The notes: a model not told the origin generated them from the letters alone. A DNA stretch of 64,000 nt from Paraburkholderia phytofirmans PsJN (GCF_000020125.1 NC_010681.1:4216001-4280000); one strand, 5' to 3'. Shown: positions 43,880-53,810, numbered from the stretch's first letter. Translations and numbers: made by a program.

Positions 43880-44275
43880 TCAGCTCCCGGCTTTGGCCAT
43901 CTTCTCGAGAATCTTGTTGAGCTTCTCGTCGAGCGTCGCGGCCGTGAACGGCTTGACGACATAACCGCTCGCGCCGGCCTGCGCCGCCGCGATGATGTTT
44001 TCCTTCTTCGATTCGGCCGTCACCATCAGCACCGGCAGGTGCGTGAGATTGGCGTCGGCGCGGATCTCCTTGAGCATGGCCAGACCGTCGAGGTTCGGCA
44101 TGTTCCAGTCGGAAATCACGAACTCGTACGTACCGCCACGCAGACGCGCGAGGCCGGCCGCGCCGTCTTCCGCCTCGTCGACGTTCGAATAGCCGAGTTC
44201 CTTGAGGAGGTTGCGAACGATCCGGCGCATCGTCGGAAAGTCGTCAACAACCAGAATCTTCATTCCCTTATCCAT
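43880..44275 (-). CDS. cheY: Chemotaxis response regulator CheY (second copy, adjacent to cheZ)
   Basis: 131 residues, a single receiver domain. Acidic pair VVDDFPTM, phospho-acceptor aspartate in [12 protein letters not shown], threonine in VTAES and lysine in VVKPF are all present. This copy is very like enteric CheY and is adjacent to cheZ, so it is probably the one that binds FliM. ATG 44275 ([10 protein letters not shown]) and ATG 44263 each have an AAGGGA site. Another CheY-like gene is at 52319-52696. Confidence 0.95.
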   Translation of the reverse strand: MDKGMKILVVDDFPTMRRIVRNLLKELGYSNVDEAEDGAAGLARLRGGTYEFVISDWNMPNLDGLAMLKEIRADANLTHLPVLMVTAESKKENIIAAAQAGASGYVVKPFTAATLDEKLNKILEKMAKAGS

Positions 44276-44361
44276 TTCATTCCCTTTGCTTGATCCATGG
44301 TGCGGCGCCTGACCGCTCAACTCGCGCCTCAATCCAGCGCCTCAAATCCTACCGGCCCGCA

Positions 44362-45459
44362 TCATACCCGCTGAACGCGGTCGCCCATTGCCGAGAGACG
44401 CGCCATCACACGTCGGCTCATTTCCGGCAACGCCGCGATCTCGTCCGCCGCGCCAAGCGCAATCGCTTCACGCGGCATGCCGAACACGATACAGCTCGCT
44501 TCGTCCTGCGCAAGGGTGTACGCCCCTGCCTTTTTCATGTCCAGCAGTCCGGCTGCGCCGTCGCGCCCCATCCCGGTCAGAATCACGCCGACCGCGTTCT
44601 TGCCCGCATGCTGCGCGGCCGAACGGAACAGCACGTCCACCGACGGACGATGCCGGTTCACCGGCGGCTCGTCCGACAGGTGAGCAATATAGTTCGCACC
44701 ACTGCGGGCAAGCAACAGATGAGCGTGGCCGGGCGCAATGTAAGCATGTCCCGGCAGCACGCGTTCGCCGTGCTCTGCCTCTTTAACGGTAATCCGGCAC
44801 AAACCATTGAGGCGTTGCGCAAAAGATTTTGTGAAGCCCGGCGGCATATGCTGCGCGATCAGCACTGCGGGCGCATCCGGCGGCAGCGGCACCAGCACTT
44901 CGCGGATCGCTTCCGTGCCGCCCGTCGACGCGCCGACGATGATCAGCTTCTCGGTACTGAGCAGCGGATTGTTGAAGAGCGGAGCCGCGCCGACCGGCGC
45001 CTGCGTCGCATGGGCAGCCGCGTGCTGCGCCGGCGCGGCCTGGCGCACACGTGCGCGCGCGGCGGCGCGAATCTTGTCGGCGAGCTTTTCCGAGTAATCG
45101 AGCATGCCGTCGCGAATGCCGACCTTCGGCTTGGTGACGAAATCGACCGCGCCGAGTTCGAGCGCGCGCAGCGTGATTTCATTGCCGCGCTCGGTCAGCG
45201 ACGACACCATCACGACCGGCATCGGCCGCAGGCGCATCAGCTTCTCAAGGAAATCGAGACCATCCATGCGCGGCATTTCGACGTCGAGCGTCAACACGTC
45301 CGGATTGTGCTGTTTGATGAGATCGCGCGCGACCAGCGGGTCGGGTGCGGTCGCCACCACCGTCATGTCCGGCTGGCCGTTGATGATTTCCGTCATCAGG
45401 CTGCGGATCAGCGCCGAATCGTCGACGCACAGTACTTTGATCTTTTGCACAGCGCTCAC
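44362..45459 (-). CDS. cheB: Protein-glutamate methylesterase/deamidase CheB
   Basis: 365 residues. The receiver domain has [29 protein letters not shown] and VTKPK. After a linker comes the methylesterase domain with the catalytic serine in [12 protein letters not shown], histidine in [15 protein letters not shown] and aspartate in [13 protein letters not shown]. It removes receptor methyl groups on CheA signal. GTG 45459 overlaps the cheD stop by four bases, so translation is coupled. Confidence 0.96.
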   Translation of the reverse strand: MSAVQKIKVLCVDDSALIRSLMTEIINGQPDMTVVATAPDPLVARDLIKQHNPDVLTLDVEMPRMDGLDFLEKLMRLRPMPVVMVSSLTERGNEITLRALELGAVDFVTKPKVGIRDGMLDYSEKLADKIRAAARARVRQAAPAQHAAAHATQAPVGAAPLFNNPLLSTEKLIIVGASTGGTEAIREVLVPLPPDAPAVLIAQHMPPGFTKSFAQRLNGLCRITVKEAEHGERVLPGHAYIAPGHAHLLLARSGANYIAHLSDEPPVNRHRPSVDVLFRSAAQHAGKNAVGVILTGMGRDGAAGLLDMKKAGAYTLAQDEASCIVFGMPREAIALGAADEIAALPEMSRRVMARLSAMGDRVQRV

Positions 45460-46271
45460 GCCTCCTCTGTGGTTCTGGCGTTGTTTGAATTGATCGGGCG
45501 CGTTCCGAACAGTTCGATGCGTGGCTTTGCTGCGCCTGCGCCCGCACTGCCCGCCGCTGTTCCCGCCGGCGAGCCGAACAGCTCGACCTTCGGACGAGCG
45601 CCTGCGGAACTCGAAAACAGTTCGACCTTGGCTCTCGGCGCGGCCGGCGTCGAGAACAGTTCCACCCGCTTGCGCGCCGCGGCGAGCCGCTCGGCACGCG
45701 CTTCGGCGCTTTGCCGCATCAGCGCCTGTTCGCGCTCGGCCACGCCCGCTTCCTGCTGCAGGCGCAACTTCTTCACCATCACCTGGCCCGTGCGCGGCAT
45801 GAACGCCACCTTGCGCGGATGCGAGCCCTGCAAGTCTTCGGCGACGATGCGGATTTTCTCCACCGCCAGATAGCGGCGCACGAACTCCGAATTGCGGTCG
45901 CCTATGTTCATCGTCGTCATGCCGGCGAGCACCGCGCCGCCGCCGAAAACCTTGGCTTCGAAACGCTCGCGCCGGCCGCCGGCCTTGATCAGTTCGTTGA
46001 TCAGCACTTCCATTGCGTAGGCGCCGTAGCGCATCGAATCCGATGCGGCCTGCGCGACGTCCGCGCCGTCGTCGGGCAACATGAAGTGATTCATGCCGCC
46101 GATGCCCGCCGTGCGATCCTGGATGCAGGCCGCGACGCAGGAACCGAGCACGGTAACCAGCACCATGTCTTCGTGCGTGGTGTAGAACTCGTTCGGCAAC
46201 AGCTTCACGCCGGGGCGTTGGAAGTGGTTGTCGAAGTACAGATTGGTGGCAATTGGCAAGGCGCTGCTCAT
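45456..46271 (-). CDS. cheD: Receptor glutamine deamidase CheD with repeated VELF tail
   Basis: 271 residues; the catalytic CheD domain fills only about residues 1-165. It has the nucleophile in [10 protein letters not shown], histidine in GGMNHFMLP and VFGGGAVL. Then come a charged helical stretch (163-200) and a ~70-residue tail with four similar motifs: RKRVELFS (203-206), AKVELFS (216-219), PKVELFG (229-232) and PRIELFG (252-255). The tail is absent from Bacillus CheD. CheD deamidates receptor glutamines and may act on CheY-P. The repeats may be docking peptides. It overlaps both cheR and cheB by four bases. Confidence 0.92.
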   Translation of the reverse strand: MSSALPIATNLYFDNHFQRPGVKLLPNEFYTTHEDMVLVTVLGSCVAACIQDRTAGIGGMNHFMLPDDGADVAQAASDSMRYGAYAMEVLINELIKAGGRRERFEAKVFGGGAVLAGMTTMNIGDRNSEFVRRYLAVEKIRIVAEDLQGSHPRKVAFMPRTGQVMVKKLRLQQEAGVAEREQALMRQSAEARAERLAAARKRVELFSTPAAPRAKVELFSSSAGARPKVELFGSPAGTAAGSAGAGAAKPRIELFGTRPINSNNARTTEEA

Positions 46272-47224
46272 ACCGTCACCCCGCTCGCCGTGTGATGCGA
46301 TGCCGTTGCCGGGCCGCGGGTCGCCGTCGGCGTGCGCGCGCCGGTCGCGTCACGCGTCAGTTCGTAGACGGTCTGGCCGCGCAGCTTGAATGCCTGCGTG
46401 ACGTATGTGAAGTTTTCCGAGTGGCCGGCGAACAGCAGGCCGCCCGACTTCATCAGCGGCTCGAAGCGTGAGAGCACTTGCGCTTGCGTCGGCTTGTCGA
46501 AATAGATCATCACGTTGCGGCAGAAGATCGCGTCGAACTGCGAACGCAACTGGTAATCGCGGTCGGTGAGATTGAGTTGCTCGAAGCGCACCAGCGCGCG
46601 CACTTCCGGACGCACCTTGACCATGCCCGCGTGTGCGCCAGTGCCCTTCAGAAAGAAGCGCTTGAGCCGCTCGGGCGAGAGATGCTTCACCTGGTCGAAC
46701 TGGTACATGCCGGCTTCGGCTTTGGCGAGCACTTGCGTATCGATATCGGTGGCAAGCACCGAGGCCTGACGCGCGCCGCTGTCGCCGAGCGCTTCGATCA
46801 GCGTCATCGCAATCGAATACGGCTCTTCACCGGTCGACGCCGCCGAACACCACACCGAAACCGGCTGCGCGCGGCGCGGCACGAAATCGGCGAGGATCGG
46901 AAAATGATGCGCCTCGCGAAAGAACGCCGTCAGGTTGGTGGTCAACGCATTCGTGAACGCTTCCCACTCGGCCGGATCGTTTTCCGCTTCGAGCAGGTCG
47001 AGATACTGCTTGAAGGTGTCGAGGCCGCGGGTGCGCAGACGCCGCGCCAGACGGCTGTACGCCATGTCGCGCTTGTGATCCGACAGCGAAATGCCCGCGC
47101 TGCGGTGAATCAGTTCGCGAATGCGAGCGAAGTCCGCCGACGTAAATTCGAAATCCCGTGCCTGTTCGCCGGATTTAACCGGGTCAGCCCGGTCCGGACG
47201 TTGCTGTGCGCGCGTTGCCATCAT
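46268..47224 (-). CDS. cheR: Chemotaxis protein methyltransferase CheR
   Basis: 318 residues. The N-terminal helical CheR domain has [40 protein letters not shown]. The SAM-binding domain carries [37 protein letters not shown] and [18 protein letters not shown]. It adds methyl groups to receptor glutamates. The receptor encoded just upstream ends with a CheR-tether peptide, fitting this pair. ATG 47224 overlaps the stop of a small upstream frame. Confidence 0.97.
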   Translation of the reverse strand: MMATRAQQRPDRADPVKSGEQARDFEFTSADFARIRELIHRSAGISLSDHKRDMAYSRLARRLRTRGLDTFKQYLDLLEAENDPAEWEAFTNALTTNLTAFFREAHHFPILADFVPRRAQPVSVWCSAASTGEEPYSIAMTLIEALGDSGARQASVLATDIDTQVLAKAEAGMYQFDQVKHLSPERLKRFFLKGTGAHAGMVKVRPEVRALVRFEQLNLTDRDYQLRSQFDAIFCRNVMIYFDKPTQAQVLSRFEPLMKSGGLLFAGHSENFTYVTQAFKLRGQTVYELTRDATGARTPTATRGPATASHHTASGVTV

Positions 47225-47412
47225 GAGAGTTCCTGCCTGCGATACGAGCCATCCCGCTTTCCGCCCGGAAAATCGCCCCGGGTAGAAGGGATTGTGTTCG
47301 CGGGGTCGCGCCCGCCCGCGAGTTCCGCCACCATGCAGTCGGCCCGCGACACGCCGATAAAGCGTGCTTCGATGATTCGCTCCTCATGGAGCGAGATGCC
47401 GAATGACTGCAT
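47221..47412 (-). CDS. Possible 63-residue protein between chemoreceptor and cheR
   Basis: An open frame of 63 codons fills the mcp-cheR gap. It starts at ATG 47412, 16 bases after the receptor stop, with AGGAAG about a dozen bases upstream. Its TGA overlaps the cheR ATG by four bases, just like the cheR-cheD and cheD-cheB junctions, which argues that it is translated. The product begins MQSFGISLHEERIIEARFIG and has a basic C-terminal half (PGGKRDGSYRRQ). I recognise no family. It could be a leader that couples cheR translation. Confidence 0.4.
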   Translation of the reverse strand: MQSFGISLHEERIIEARFIGVSRADCMVAELAGGRDPANTIPSTRGDFPGGKRDGSYRRQELS

Positions 47413-47428
47413 GTCTTTGTGCCACTTC

Positions 47429-49282
47429 CTAGAATGTTTCCCAGTCCGCATCCGAGCCCGCCGTGGCCGCGCTCACTGCGGCCGGACGTGCTGCGGATTC
47501 GGATGCCGCGCGGGCGGTCTTCGGCTTGAGCGCCGGTTCGACACGCGCGGCGCCTGCGTCGTGGCTCGCCGAAGCCGATGCCGATGCCGTATTTGCCGCC
47601 GGCTGCGCTGCGCCGCCGTTCACGGATGCATGCGGCGCGGCTTTGGCCGCCGGCTTGCTCTTGCTGCTGGTCACGCGAGACGCCGTCGATTGCGAACGCG
47701 TTGCCGCCGCGCTGTTATGCACCGCGCCGCCGGCCACTTTCCAGCCATTCACGACGGCCTGCAACTGACGCGTCTGATCTTCGAGCGAGGCCGCCGCGGC
47801 CGCCGCCTGTTCGACCAGCGCGGCGTTCTGCTGCGTGACTTCGTCCATCTGCACGACCGCGCGATTCACCTGTTCGATGCCGCCCGACTGCTCTTCGGAC
47901 GCCGCGCTGATCTCGCCCATGATGTCGGTCACGCGGCGCACGGCCTGCACGATCTCGTCCATCGTGGTGCCGGCGCGGCCGACCAGTGCCGAGCCGCTTT
48001 GCACCTTGTCGACCGAGTCGCCGATCAGTTCCTTGATTTCCTTCGCGGCGCTGGCGCTGCGCTGCGCGAGGCTGCGCACTTCGCCCGCCACCACCGCGAA
48101 GCCACGGCCCTGTTCGCCGGCGCGCGCGGCTTCGACCGCCGCGTTCAACGCGAGAATATTGGTCTGGAAAGCAATGCCTTCAATCACGCCGATGATGTCG
48201 ACGACCTTGTTCGAACTGCTCGCGATGTCTTGCATGGTCGTGACGACCTGGCCCACCACGTCGCCGCCGCGCGTGGCGATGTCGGATGCGTTGACGGCCA
48301 GTTGGCTCGCCTGACGCGCGTTCTCGGCGTTCTGCCGCACGGTGCCGGTCAACTGCTCCATGCTCGACGCGGTTTCCTGCAGCGAGGCGGCCTGCTGTTC
48401 GGTACGCTGCGAGAGGTCGGTGTTGCCCATCGCGATTTCGCGTGCACCGGTGTCGATCGATTCCGTGCTGCTGTGAACCGCCTTCACCATCGTCGACATG
48501 CTCTCCTGCATGCGCTTGATGCCGGCGAACAGTCGCCCGATTTCATTGCGGCTGAAGACGTTGATCGTCTCTGACAGATCGCCCGCGGCGATGCGCTCGA
48601 AGCACGCCGTCGCGTCGGCGAGCGGCTGCACGATCAGGCCGCGCAGCGCGAAGCGGATACCCACCACGAGAAGCAGTGCGAGCGCGGTGACAGCGATGAT
48701 CAGCGTCGTCATCAGCGAGATGTTCGATTGCGCGCTCGCTTGCTGATCCACGGCGCTCTGCTGCAAGCCCTTAATGACCGCCGCCGCCGCCCCGTCATAA
48801 GCGATGAACATCGGGCTGATTTTCGTATCGGCGATCGCGTGATAGGCGGCCATGTCGTTCGCATTCAACGCCGCGAACTCCGGGTCGACGCCTTCGCGCA
48901 TCACGCTCATGCGCTTGGCAATAACATCGTCGAGCAGCGCCTGATCGACGCCAGGCTTCGGTGCGTCGAGATAACTCTGCCAGCTTTGGTTGCCCTTGGT
49001 CAGCAACTCCTGCGCGCGTTCGATCGCTTTCTTCGCTTCGTCCGCGTTGCCCGCGGCGGACAACGTGTTGAAGCGGTCCACCGCGAGGCGCGAGCGCAGC
49101 AGGTACGCCGAGGCATCGTCGAGCGCGTGAATGGCGACCAGATCGCCGCGCGCAATGCGGTCGAGCGATTGACTCGCGCGATTCAGCGCGCTCAGTCCAA
49201 GTACGCCGACCACCACGGTCAGCGCGACCAGAATGATCCCCACTATCGTCAACGACGTGCGAATCGACCACCTGCTCAGCAT
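47429..49282 (-). CDS. Methyl-accepting chemotaxis protein with CheR-tether pentapeptide
   Basis: 617 residues. The first membrane helix is at residues ~10-31 (LTIVGIILVALTVVVGVLGLSA). A periplasmic four-helix sensor domain of ~160 residues follows, then a second helix (LMTTLIIAVTALALLLVVGIRFAL), a HAMP domain and the signalling tip GIEGIAFQTNILALNAAVEAARAGEQGRGFAVVAGEVRSLAQRSA. The Ala/Ser-rich tail ends in DWETF, matching the NWETF docking peptide of Tsr/Tar for CheR and CheB. It is organised like an enteric high-abundance receptor. The ligand cannot be told. Confidence 0.95.
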   Translation of the reverse strand: MLSRWSIRTSLTIVGIILVALTVVVGVLGLSALNRASQSLDRIARGDLVAIHALDDASAYLLRSRLAVDRFNTLSAAGNADEAKKAIERAQELLTKGNQSWQSYLDAPKPGVDQALLDDVIAKRMSVMREGVDPEFAALNANDMAAYHAIADTKISPMFIAYDGAAAAVIKGLQQSAVDQQASAQSNISLMTTLIIAVTALALLLVVGIRFALRGLIVQPLADATACFERIAAGDLSETINVFSRNEIGRLFAGIKRMQESMSTMVKAVHSSTESIDTGAREIAMGNTDLSQRTEQQAASLQETASSMEQLTGTVRQNAENARQASQLAVNASDIATRGGDVVGQVVTTMQDIASSSNKVVDIIGVIEGIAFQTNILALNAAVEAARAGEQGRGFAVVAGEVRSLAQRSASAAKEIKELIGDSVDKVQSGSALVGRAGTTMDEIVQAVRRVTDIMGEISAASEEQSGGIEQVNRAVVQMDEVTQQNAALVEQAAAAAASLEDQTRQLQAVVNGWKVAGGAVHNSAAATRSQSTASRVTSSKSKPAAKAAPHASVNGGAAQPAANTASASASASHDAGAARVEPALKPKTARAASESAARPAAVSAATAGSDADWETF

Positions 49283-49325
49283 TTCGATGCTCCCTATCCC
49301 AATCGTTTCGTGAAGGCTGCCGCCG

Positions 49326-49862
49326 TCAGGCGCCGAGCGTTTCGATCAGCGCCATCTCGCGGCTGGTCATGAGCTTCTCGATGTCCATCAGGATCAGCAT
49401 GCGGCCGTCGACGGTGCCCAGACCCGTGAGGTACTCGGTCGTCAGCGTGGCCCCGAATTCCGGCGCCGGCATGATCTGGTCGGTGGCGAGCGTCAGCACG
49501 TCCGACACGCCGTCCACCACCATCCCGACCACGCGATGCGCGACGTTCAGGATGATCACCACCGTCTGGTGGTCGTACTCGACACGGCCCAGATGGAACT
49601 TGATACGCATGTCGACGATCGGCACGATGATGCCGCGCAGATTGATCACGCCCTTGATGAACTCGGGCGCATTGGCGATCCGCGTCACGTTGTCGTAGCC
49701 GCGAATTTCCTGCACCTTGAGAATGTCGATGCCGTACTCTTCGGCGCCGAGCGTAAAGACGAGGAATTCCTGACCGCCGGCGTCTGCCTGCTGCGCGTCG
49801 CGGCGGCTATTCGCACCGGTCGCGTTCGCGACGCTCGAATTGATGGATTGGACTTCTGCCAC
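49326..49862 (-). CDS. cheW: Chemotaxis coupling protein CheW
   Basis: 178 residues, an SH3-like adaptor linking receptors and CheA. Typical sequence: [55 protein letters not shown] and [16 protein letters not shown] ~30-residue polar N-terminal tail is present. GTG 49862 ([10 protein letters not shown]) is preferred, with GGGGG upstream; TTG 49874 is an alternative. It lies between cheA and the receptor gene. Confidence 0.95.
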   Translation of the reverse strand: MAEVQSINSSVANATGANSRRDAQQADAGGQEFLVFTLGAEEYGIDILKVQEIRGYDNVTRIANAPEFIKGVINLRGIIVPIVDMRIKFHLGRVEYDHQTVVIILNVAHRVVGMVVDGVSDVLTLATDQIMPAPEFGATLTTEYLTGLGTVDGRMLILMDIEKLMTSREMALIETLGA

Positions 49863-49931
49863 GTTAGCCCCCAAACGGTTGGGATGAAATGAGTTGAGTA
49901 AGTGTTACTGTTGCGGCGAATGTGACGGACA

Positions 49932-52232
49932 TCATGCGAGGCTCAGCGCGCCATGCGCGTGGCGTGTTTCGCGGTTCAGCGCGGCGACGTCCACGATCAG
50001 CGCGACGCTGCCGTCGCCGAGAATGGTCGCGGCGGAAATGCCGTGCACCTTGCGGTAGTTCGTTTCCAGATTCTTCACCACCACCTGCTGCTGGCCCACC
50101 AGCTCGTCGATCAGCATCGCAAAGCGGCGCCCCTCGGTTTGCATGATGGTGACGATGCCTTGGGTCGGTTCCTGCTTCGCCCCTTCGACGTTGAACACTT
50201 CGTGCAACGCCACGAGCGGCAGGTATTCACCGCGCACCCGCACCACGCGCTCGCCGTTGGCGACCGTGTAGATGTCTTCGGCTTGCGGCTGCAGCGACTC
50301 CATCACGAAGTTCAGCGGCAGAATGAATATCTCATTGCCGACCTTGACCGACATGCCGTCGAGAATCGCCAGCGTGAGCGGCAACACGATGCGCGTGGTG
50401 CTGCCCTTGCCGGCGTGCGAGGTGATTTCCACGTGACCACCCATCGACTGGATGTTCCGCTTCACCACGTCCATGCCGACGCCGCGGCCCGACACGTCGG
50501 TGACCTGCTCCGCCGTCGAAAAGCCCGGCAGGAAGATCAGGTTCCAGACTTCTTCGTCGCTCATGGTCTCGCTGACCTGCATGCCCTGCTTGGCCGCCTT
50601 CGCGAGAATCTTGTCGCGGCGCAGGCCCGCGCCGTCGTCGCTCACTTCAATGACGATGTTGCCGCCGTGATGCGCGGCCGACAGCACCAGCTGACCGGTC
50701 GAGTCCTTGCCCGCCGCGCGCCGCGCTTCCACGGTTTCGATGCCGTGGTCGAGGCTGTTGCGCACGAGGTGAGTCAACGGATCGATGATCCGTTCGATGA
50801 GGCTCTTGTCGAGTTCGGTCGCTTGACCGAAGGTGACGAGTTCCACTTCCTTGCCGAGTTTCGCCGCCAGATCGCGCACCAGGCGCGGGAAGCGGCTGAA
50901 CACATAATCCATCGGCATCATGCGGATCGACATCACCGCTTCCTGCAGATCGCGCGCGTTGCGCTCGAGCTGCGCCATGCCGTTGAAGAGGCGATCGTGC
51001 AGCGCCGGGTCGAACGTGCTGGTGGTTTCCGCGAGCATGGCTTGCGTGATCACCAGTTCGCCAACCAGGTTGATCAGCTGATCGACCTTTTCGACGCCGA
51101 CGCGAATCGAACTGCCTTCCGCACCGCCCGCCGCCGCAGCCGGACGTGCCGCCTTGCGGTCCTGCTCGGCGGGTGCGGCTGCGCTTGCCTGCGCTGGCGC
51201 CGGTGCGCTCGTGGCCGCCGCGGGTTGAGCCGCGGCCGGCGCCTGCGCGGCCGGTGTGTCGAACAGGCCGTGCGTGGCCGTAGATGCGGGTGCAGCGGTG
51301 CCGGCCTCCGATGCCGGCGATGCTGCGTGGTCCGCCTGAGTCACCTGTACTGCTTGCGCCGGGGACGAGTCGGCGGCGTCGGGCGTTCCAGGTTCGCCTT
51401 GCTGCGTATCGTCCGCCGGTGCGGTGCCGCGGCCGATCACGATCTGACTTTCGTCGATCACGAAACAGCACACGGCGATGATGTCGTCGGAGGTCACATC
51501 GGTCGCGAGCCACAGCGTCAGATCGCCGCCGCTCTTGACCTGCCCGACGATGTTGCCCAGGTTGCCGAGCTCTTCGGCCAGCAGTTCCTGGTCCTTCTCA
51601 CCAACGCCCCGTAGCGTAATTTTCAGATGGGGGCCGGTTTCTTCGCCGGCTCCCGCGGCTTGCCCGGTCTGTGCCGGTTCGCCGTCAGTCCATTCACCCG
51701 CCGCCTGCACCGCCTGTTCGACGACGTGCTCCGGCGGGGTACCGCCCTGTACTGCCTCTGCTGCCTGCACTGCCTGGGTTGCAACCGGTGCCGCGCTCGC
51801 CGCGGCGGGTGCTGCCGCCGCAGCCGGTGCCGCGCCGTCGCGGCTTTCCGCGTTCAGGCGTTCGAGCTTCGCGCAAATCGCCTTCGCCGTGGCCGCGTCC
51901 GGTTCGGCGCTCGCGCGGTAGTCGGCGAGCTGGCCGGACAACACGTCCTTGGTTTCGAGGAACGTGTCGATCATGTCCTTGCGCAGCACGAGTTCGTTAT
52001 TGCGCGCGCGGTCGAGCAGCGATTCGAGAATGTGCGTCGTTTCCGTCAGCGCGGTAAAGCCGAACGTCGCCGCGCCGCCCTTGATCGAATGCGCCGCGCG
52101 GAAAATTGCCGCGAGGTCTTCGGGGTCCGGGTGAGCGATATCCAGATTGAGCAGCAACTGCTCCATCTGCGCGAGCAGTTCGTCCGCTTCGTCGAAGAAC
52201 GTCTGATAGAACTGAGTGATGTCGAGTGTCAT
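49932..52232 (-). CDS. cheA: Chemotaxis sensor histidine kinase CheA
   Basis: 766 residues. P1: IFRAAHSIKGGAATFGF with the phosphorylated histidine. A linker leads to a P2-like middle region (LKITLRGVGEKDQELLAEELGNLGNI), then a long Ala/Pro-rich linker. P3 dimerisation: RVGVEKVDQLINLVGELVITQAML. P4 kinase: HLVRNSLDHGIE (N box), VIEVSDDGAGL and GRGVGMDVVKRNI (G boxes). P5 CheW-like: LTLAILDGMSVKVGNEIFILPLN to the end. It phosphorylates CheY and CheB. It follows cheY in the operon. Confidence 0.97.
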   Translation of the reverse strand: MTLDITQFYQTFFDEADELLAQMEQLLLNLDIAHPDPEDLAAIFRAAHSIKGGAATFGFTALTETTHILESLLDRARNNELVLRKDMIDTFLETKDVLSGQLADYRASAEPDAATAKAICAKLERLNAESRDGAAPAAAAAPAAASAAPVATQAVQAAEAVQGGTPPEHVVEQAVQAAGEWTDGEPAQTGQAAGAGEETGPHLKITLRGVGEKDQELLAEELGNLGNIVGQVKSGGDLTLWLATDVTSDDIIAVCCFVIDESQIVIGRGTAPADDTQQGEPGTPDAADSSPAQAVQVTQADHAASPASEAGTAAPASTATHGLFDTPAAQAPAAAQPAAATSAPAPAQASAAAPAEQDRKAARPAAAAGGAEGSSIRVGVEKVDQLINLVGELVITQAMLAETTSTFDPALHDRLFNGMAQLERNARDLQEAVMSIRMMPMDYVFSRFPRLVRDLAAKLGKEVELVTFGQATELDKSLIERIIDPLTHLVRNSLDHGIETVEARRAAGKDSTGQLVLSAAHHGGNIVIEVSDDGAGLRRDKILAKAAKQGMQVSETMSDEEVWNLIFLPGFSTAEQVTDVSGRGVGMDVVKRNIQSMGGHVEITSHAGKGSTTRIVLPLTLAILDGMSVKVGNEIFILPLNFVMESLQPQAEDIYTVANGERVVRVRGEYLPLVALHEVFNVEGAKQEPTQGIVTIMQTEGRRFAMLIDELVGQQQVVVKNLETNYRKVHGISAATILGDGSVALIVDVAALNRETRHAHGALSLA

Positions 52233-52318
52233 GCCTGGGTCACCGCGAGAGTTCCTGTCTTGGCTTGGGCTGCCGTGCCGCCGCGTCGAGAGCTTCTTTA
52301 ACTGGGTCTATGTGGCGC

Positions 52319-52696
52319 TTACGCGTGGTCTGGCTCGGCTAGCGCCGCCACCAGTTCGGTCAGCATGTCCGGGTCGAGCGGCTTTTCGATCCAGCCGGTC
52401 GCGCCCGCGGCTCGCGCCGCTTCCTTGAACGGCTCGCCCGATTCCGTCGTAAGGACGAGGATGGGCGTGGCCTGGTAAGCCGGGTTGTTGCGCAGCGCGG
52501 CGATCAGATCGAGGCCGGTCTTGCCCGGCATGTACTGGTCGGTCAGCACGAGGTCGAACGACATGGCGAGCGCGTTTTCGAGCCCTTCGTTGCCGTCCGC
52601 CGCGAGCGTCACCTCGTAGCCGGCCGTCGTCAGCGTGGCGGCGAGAATCTGCCGCATCGATGCCGAATCGTCGATTGCCAGGATGTGCCTGATCAT
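52319..52696 (-). CDS. CheY-like single-domain response regulator (first copy)
   Basis: 125 residues. Receiver landmarks: LAIDDSASMRQILAATL, phospho-acceptor aspartate in VLTDQYMPGKTGLDLI, threonine in LTTES and lysine in IEKPLDPD. It is clearly diverged from the cheZ-linked CheY (43880-44275) and has a different switch surface. It could be a phosphate sink or act on another target. ATG 52696 gives MIRHILAIDD; the frame upstream is not receiver-like. It lies between motB and cheA. Confidence 0.93.
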   Translation of the reverse strand: MIRHILAIDDSASMRQILAATLTTAGYEVTLAADGNEGLENALAMSFDLVLTDQYMPGKTGLDLIAALRNNPAYQATPILVLTTESGEPFKEAARAAGATGWIEKPLDPDMLTELVAALAEPDHA

Positions 52697-52781
52697 GAAA
52701 ACCTCGCTGCACTTGTTGCTATTGGACCGCCCCGCTGTCCGCGCCAGCGGGCGCGTCGAGCAGCAGGGCAATCGCTGTCTG

Positions 52782-53789
52782 TTACTGGGCCGACGACACT
52801 GCCGCCGGCAACTTCGGGGCAACCGTCACCGGCTGCGCAAGCTTTTGCAGCAACGGCTTGGAGCCGGCTGCGTCGTCCGACAAGGTGGTCGTGGTGGAGT
52901 CGTCATGATTCAGCGCCTCCTCCGACTTCCTGTTCAGCACGATGATGCTGATGCGGCGGTTCTCCGGATCCATCGGGTCCGCCTTGTTCAGGTTCTGCGT
53001 CGACGCGAGGCCGAGTACGCGCATCACCTTCGCTTCGTCCATGCCGCCGCCGATCAGCTCGCGGCGCGACGCGTTGGCGCGGTCCGCGGACAGTTCCCAG
53101 TTGCTGTAGCCCTTCTCGCCGCCGGCGTACTGCGCGGCGTCGGTGTGGCCCTGCACGATGATGCGGTTCGGCACGTCGTTCAGCGTATGGCCGATTTCGC
53201 GCAGGATGTCGCGCATATACGGCTCGACCTGGTCTTTCGCGGTCGCGAACATGGGCCGCTTCTGCGAGTCGACGATCTCGATGCGCAAGCCGGTCAGCGT
53301 CGAGTCGATGCGGATCTGCTGCTTGAACTGGCGCAGCACCGGGTTCGCTTCGATCGCGGCCATCAGCTTGACCTGCAGATCGTGCAGGCGAACCTGCTCG
53401 CGGCGCTCCAGCTCGCCTTGCAACTGCTTGATCGAGTCTTCGCTGCCGTGCGCGGCGCTGTGCTCGGCGCGGTTGTTCGAACCTTCGCTTGAGCGCGTCA
53501 CGCCTTGCGCGTCGGTCGAGATATCGCGGCCGCCGCCTTTCAGAATGCTCGAGTCCTCGGCGCTGCGATCGCCGCCCCACAGCGTGATCTTCAGCGGCTG
53601 GTTGAAGTAGTCGGCAATGCCCTTCAACTGCACCGTGGACGCCGAACTCAGCAACCACATCAGCAGGAAGAACGCCATCATCGCGGTCATGAAGTCCGCA
53701 TATGCGAGCTTCCACGCGCCGCCGTGGTGGCCGGCTTTCTTCGGCGCGGCGCGCTTGACGACAATGGCGCGGTCTTTGTCCTTGCTCAT
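52782..53789 (-). CDS. motB: Flagellar stator protein MotB
   Basis: 335 residues. A basic cytosolic tail (KDKDRAIVVKRAAPKKAGHHGG) precedes the single membrane helix WKLAYADFMTAMMAFFLLMWLLS, whose aspartate carries protons. The periplasmic part ends with the OmpA-like peptidoglycan-binding domain: GLRIEIVDSQKRPMF, IIVQGHTDAAQY and NWELSADRANASRREL. It anchors the stator to the wall. motA ends 21 bases upstream. Confidence 0.97.
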   Translation of the reverse strand: MSKDKDRAIVVKRAAPKKAGHHGGAWKLAYADFMTAMMAFFLLMWLLSSASTVQLKGIADYFNQPLKITLWGGDRSAEDSSILKGGGRDISTDAQGVTRSSEGSNNRAEHSAAHGSEDSIKQLQGELERREQVRLHDLQVKLMAAIEANPVLRQFKQQIRIDSTLTGLRIEIVDSQKRPMFATAKDQVEPYMRDILREIGHTLNDVPNRIIVQGHTDAAQYAGGEKGYSNWELSADRANASRRELIGGGMDEAKVMRVLGLASTQNLNKADPMDPENRRISIIVLNRKSEEALNHDDSTTTTLSDDAAGSKPLLQKLAQPVTVAPKLPAAVSSAQ

Positions 53790-53810
53790 CGGTTCGGTTC
53801 CCGGCGCCCT

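Noticed and set aside
46478..48574. 698-codon open frame on the plus strand opposite cheR and the chemoreceptor gene
   Set aside because: Antisense shadow spanning two real genes, basic low-information protein, no start signal.
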